Translations under genes and position numbers: made by a program
In this document: positions 63,327 through 64,000 of the stretch, one piece after another
Numbering within the stretch: position 1 is the first letter of the stretch
How the letters are laid out: every line of letters starts with the position of its first letter
The notes under the pieces: generated by a model
What the model was told of the DNA's origin: nothing
What the model saw: the letters and a program-made list of their open reading frames with translations, nothing else
The model's database searches: none
NCBI RefSeq assembly: GCF_014199305.1
Contig: NZ_JACIJK010000001.1
Location: 186,001 to 250,000 of the forward strand
From: Sphingomonas aerophila
GTDB lineage: Bacteria > Pseudomonadota > Alphaproteobacteria > Sphingomonadales > Sphingomonadaceae
Direction: 5' to 3'
Length of the DNA stretch: 64,000 nucleotides

Positions 63327-64000
63327 TGAACATTCACGAATATCAGGCCAAGGAGCTGCTGGCCAAGTTCGGCGTCCCCGTTCCCGCAGGTTTCGCCGCC
63401 ATGAGCGTCGACGAGGCGGTCGAGGCAGCGGGCAAGCTGCCCGGGCCCCTCTATGTCGTAAAGGCGCAGATCCACGCTGGCGGCCGCGGCAAGGGCAAGT
63501 TCAAGGAGCTCGGCCCCGATGCAAAGGGCGGCGTCCGCCTGGCTAAGACCGCTGACGAAGTGCGCGCTGCCGCAACCGACATGCTCGGCAATACGCTGGT
63601 GACCGTGCAGACGGGCGAGGCCGGCAAGCAGGTCAACCGACTGTACGTGACTGACGGTGTCGACATCGCGAAGGAGTTCTACCTCGCGCTGCTCGTCAAC
63701 CGCGCCACGGGTCGTGTGTCGATGGTCGCCAGCACCGAAGGTGGCATGGACATCGAAACGGTGGCCCACGACACGCCCGAGAAGATCCATTCGATCGACA
63801 TCGATACCGCAACCGGCTTCATGCCGCATCACGGCCGCGCCGTCGCAGCCGCGCTGGAGCTGAAGGGTGACCTGGCGAAGCAGGCAGCCAACGTCGCGTC
63901 CAAGCTGTATGCCGCGTTCCTGGGCACCGACGCCGAGCAGATCGAAATCAATCCGCTCGCCGTTACAGAGGACGGCAAGCTGATGGTGCTCGACGCCAAG
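63327..64000 (+). CDS. sucC: Succinyl-CoA synthetase beta subunit, 3' end cut by window
   Basis: The first 224 residues of the ADP-forming beta subunit of the citric-acid-cycle enzyme. [20 protein letters not shown] is the family N-terminus; [16 protein letters not shown] holds the ATP-grasp lysine and glycine loop; [28 protein letters not shown] and the metal-binding [11 protein letters not shown] follow. GAAAGG lies ten bases before the ATG. The gene runs off the right end; the alpha subunit gene is expected beyond. Confidence 0.98.

Overview
The window is ordinary chromosome from a GC-rich alphaproteobacterium, most likely a member of the Sphingomonadaceae (Sphingomonas or a close relative). 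The support is a set of proteins rather than one marker: a MipZ-type division ATPase, ALA synthase (C4 haem route), CarD plus a seven-iron ferredoxin next to a Suv3-like helicase, a DUF1489 protein, metX-metW, a two-domain CDC48-type ATPase, and very frequent four-base start/stop overlaps. There are no rRNA genes, insertion sequences, phage genes or CRISPR arrays. One tRNA (Gln, CTG) is present. Coding is dense: no gap between genes exceeds 300 bases, and both ends cut through a gene (an IalB-like gene on the left, sucC on the right).

Left part (1-13.6 kb): a histidine phosphatase coupled to an IalB-like gene; dnaN; a phospholipase D; rpoZ; ppx/gppA-rlmE; tRNA-Gln; a TlpA-like lipoprotein divergent from argH with the two start codons sharing one CATG; then argH, an LptM-like lipoprotein, lysA, a truncated siroheme-synthase-like gene and a ZntB/CorA transporter, every junction but one overlapping. 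On the other strand glyA, a small membrane protein, nrdR and a fused GIY-YIG/TrmJ gene form an operon.

Middle (15-38 kb): hemA, murI, plsY, dprA, topA, panC, mipZ with a membrane J-domain gene, a phosphomannomutase/phosphoglucomutase, an ExoX-like exonuclease, a three-gene two-component operon, a secreted methyltransferase divergent from an MpaB-like gene, a SleB-like cell wall hydrolase, a b-type cytochrome with a molybdopterin lipoprotein, mgtE, a cyclophilin and a LysR regulator.

Right part (38-64 kb): CDC48-type ATPase, two small-molecule enzymes, a large secreted protein with a peptidase-like fold that lacks catalytic residues, a Coq4-like gene with its own promoter and operator, recF, an OmpA-domain protein, a glycosyltransferase, gyrB, two tandem head-GIN proteins behind an operator, the carD / fdxA / S4 / helicase cluster, an M23 peptidase, hisC-tyrosine pathway dehydrogenase, metX-GNAT-metW, prs, PilZ and sucC.

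Most of this is housekeeping: replication (dnaN, recF, gyrB, topA, dprA), nucleotide and amino acid supply (prs, nrdR, argH, lysA, hisC, metX, glyA), envelope (murI, plsY, M23, SleB) and cofactors (hemA, panC, Coq4-like). The unusual signals are small: a palindromic repeat that has welded two genes into one reading frame, structured leaders before glyA and plsY, an orphan terminator suggesting a small RNA before the CDC48 gene, operators lacking a neighbouring regulator, and a small decayed gene carrying a five-base tandem repeat. I found no convincing new defence or mobile system.
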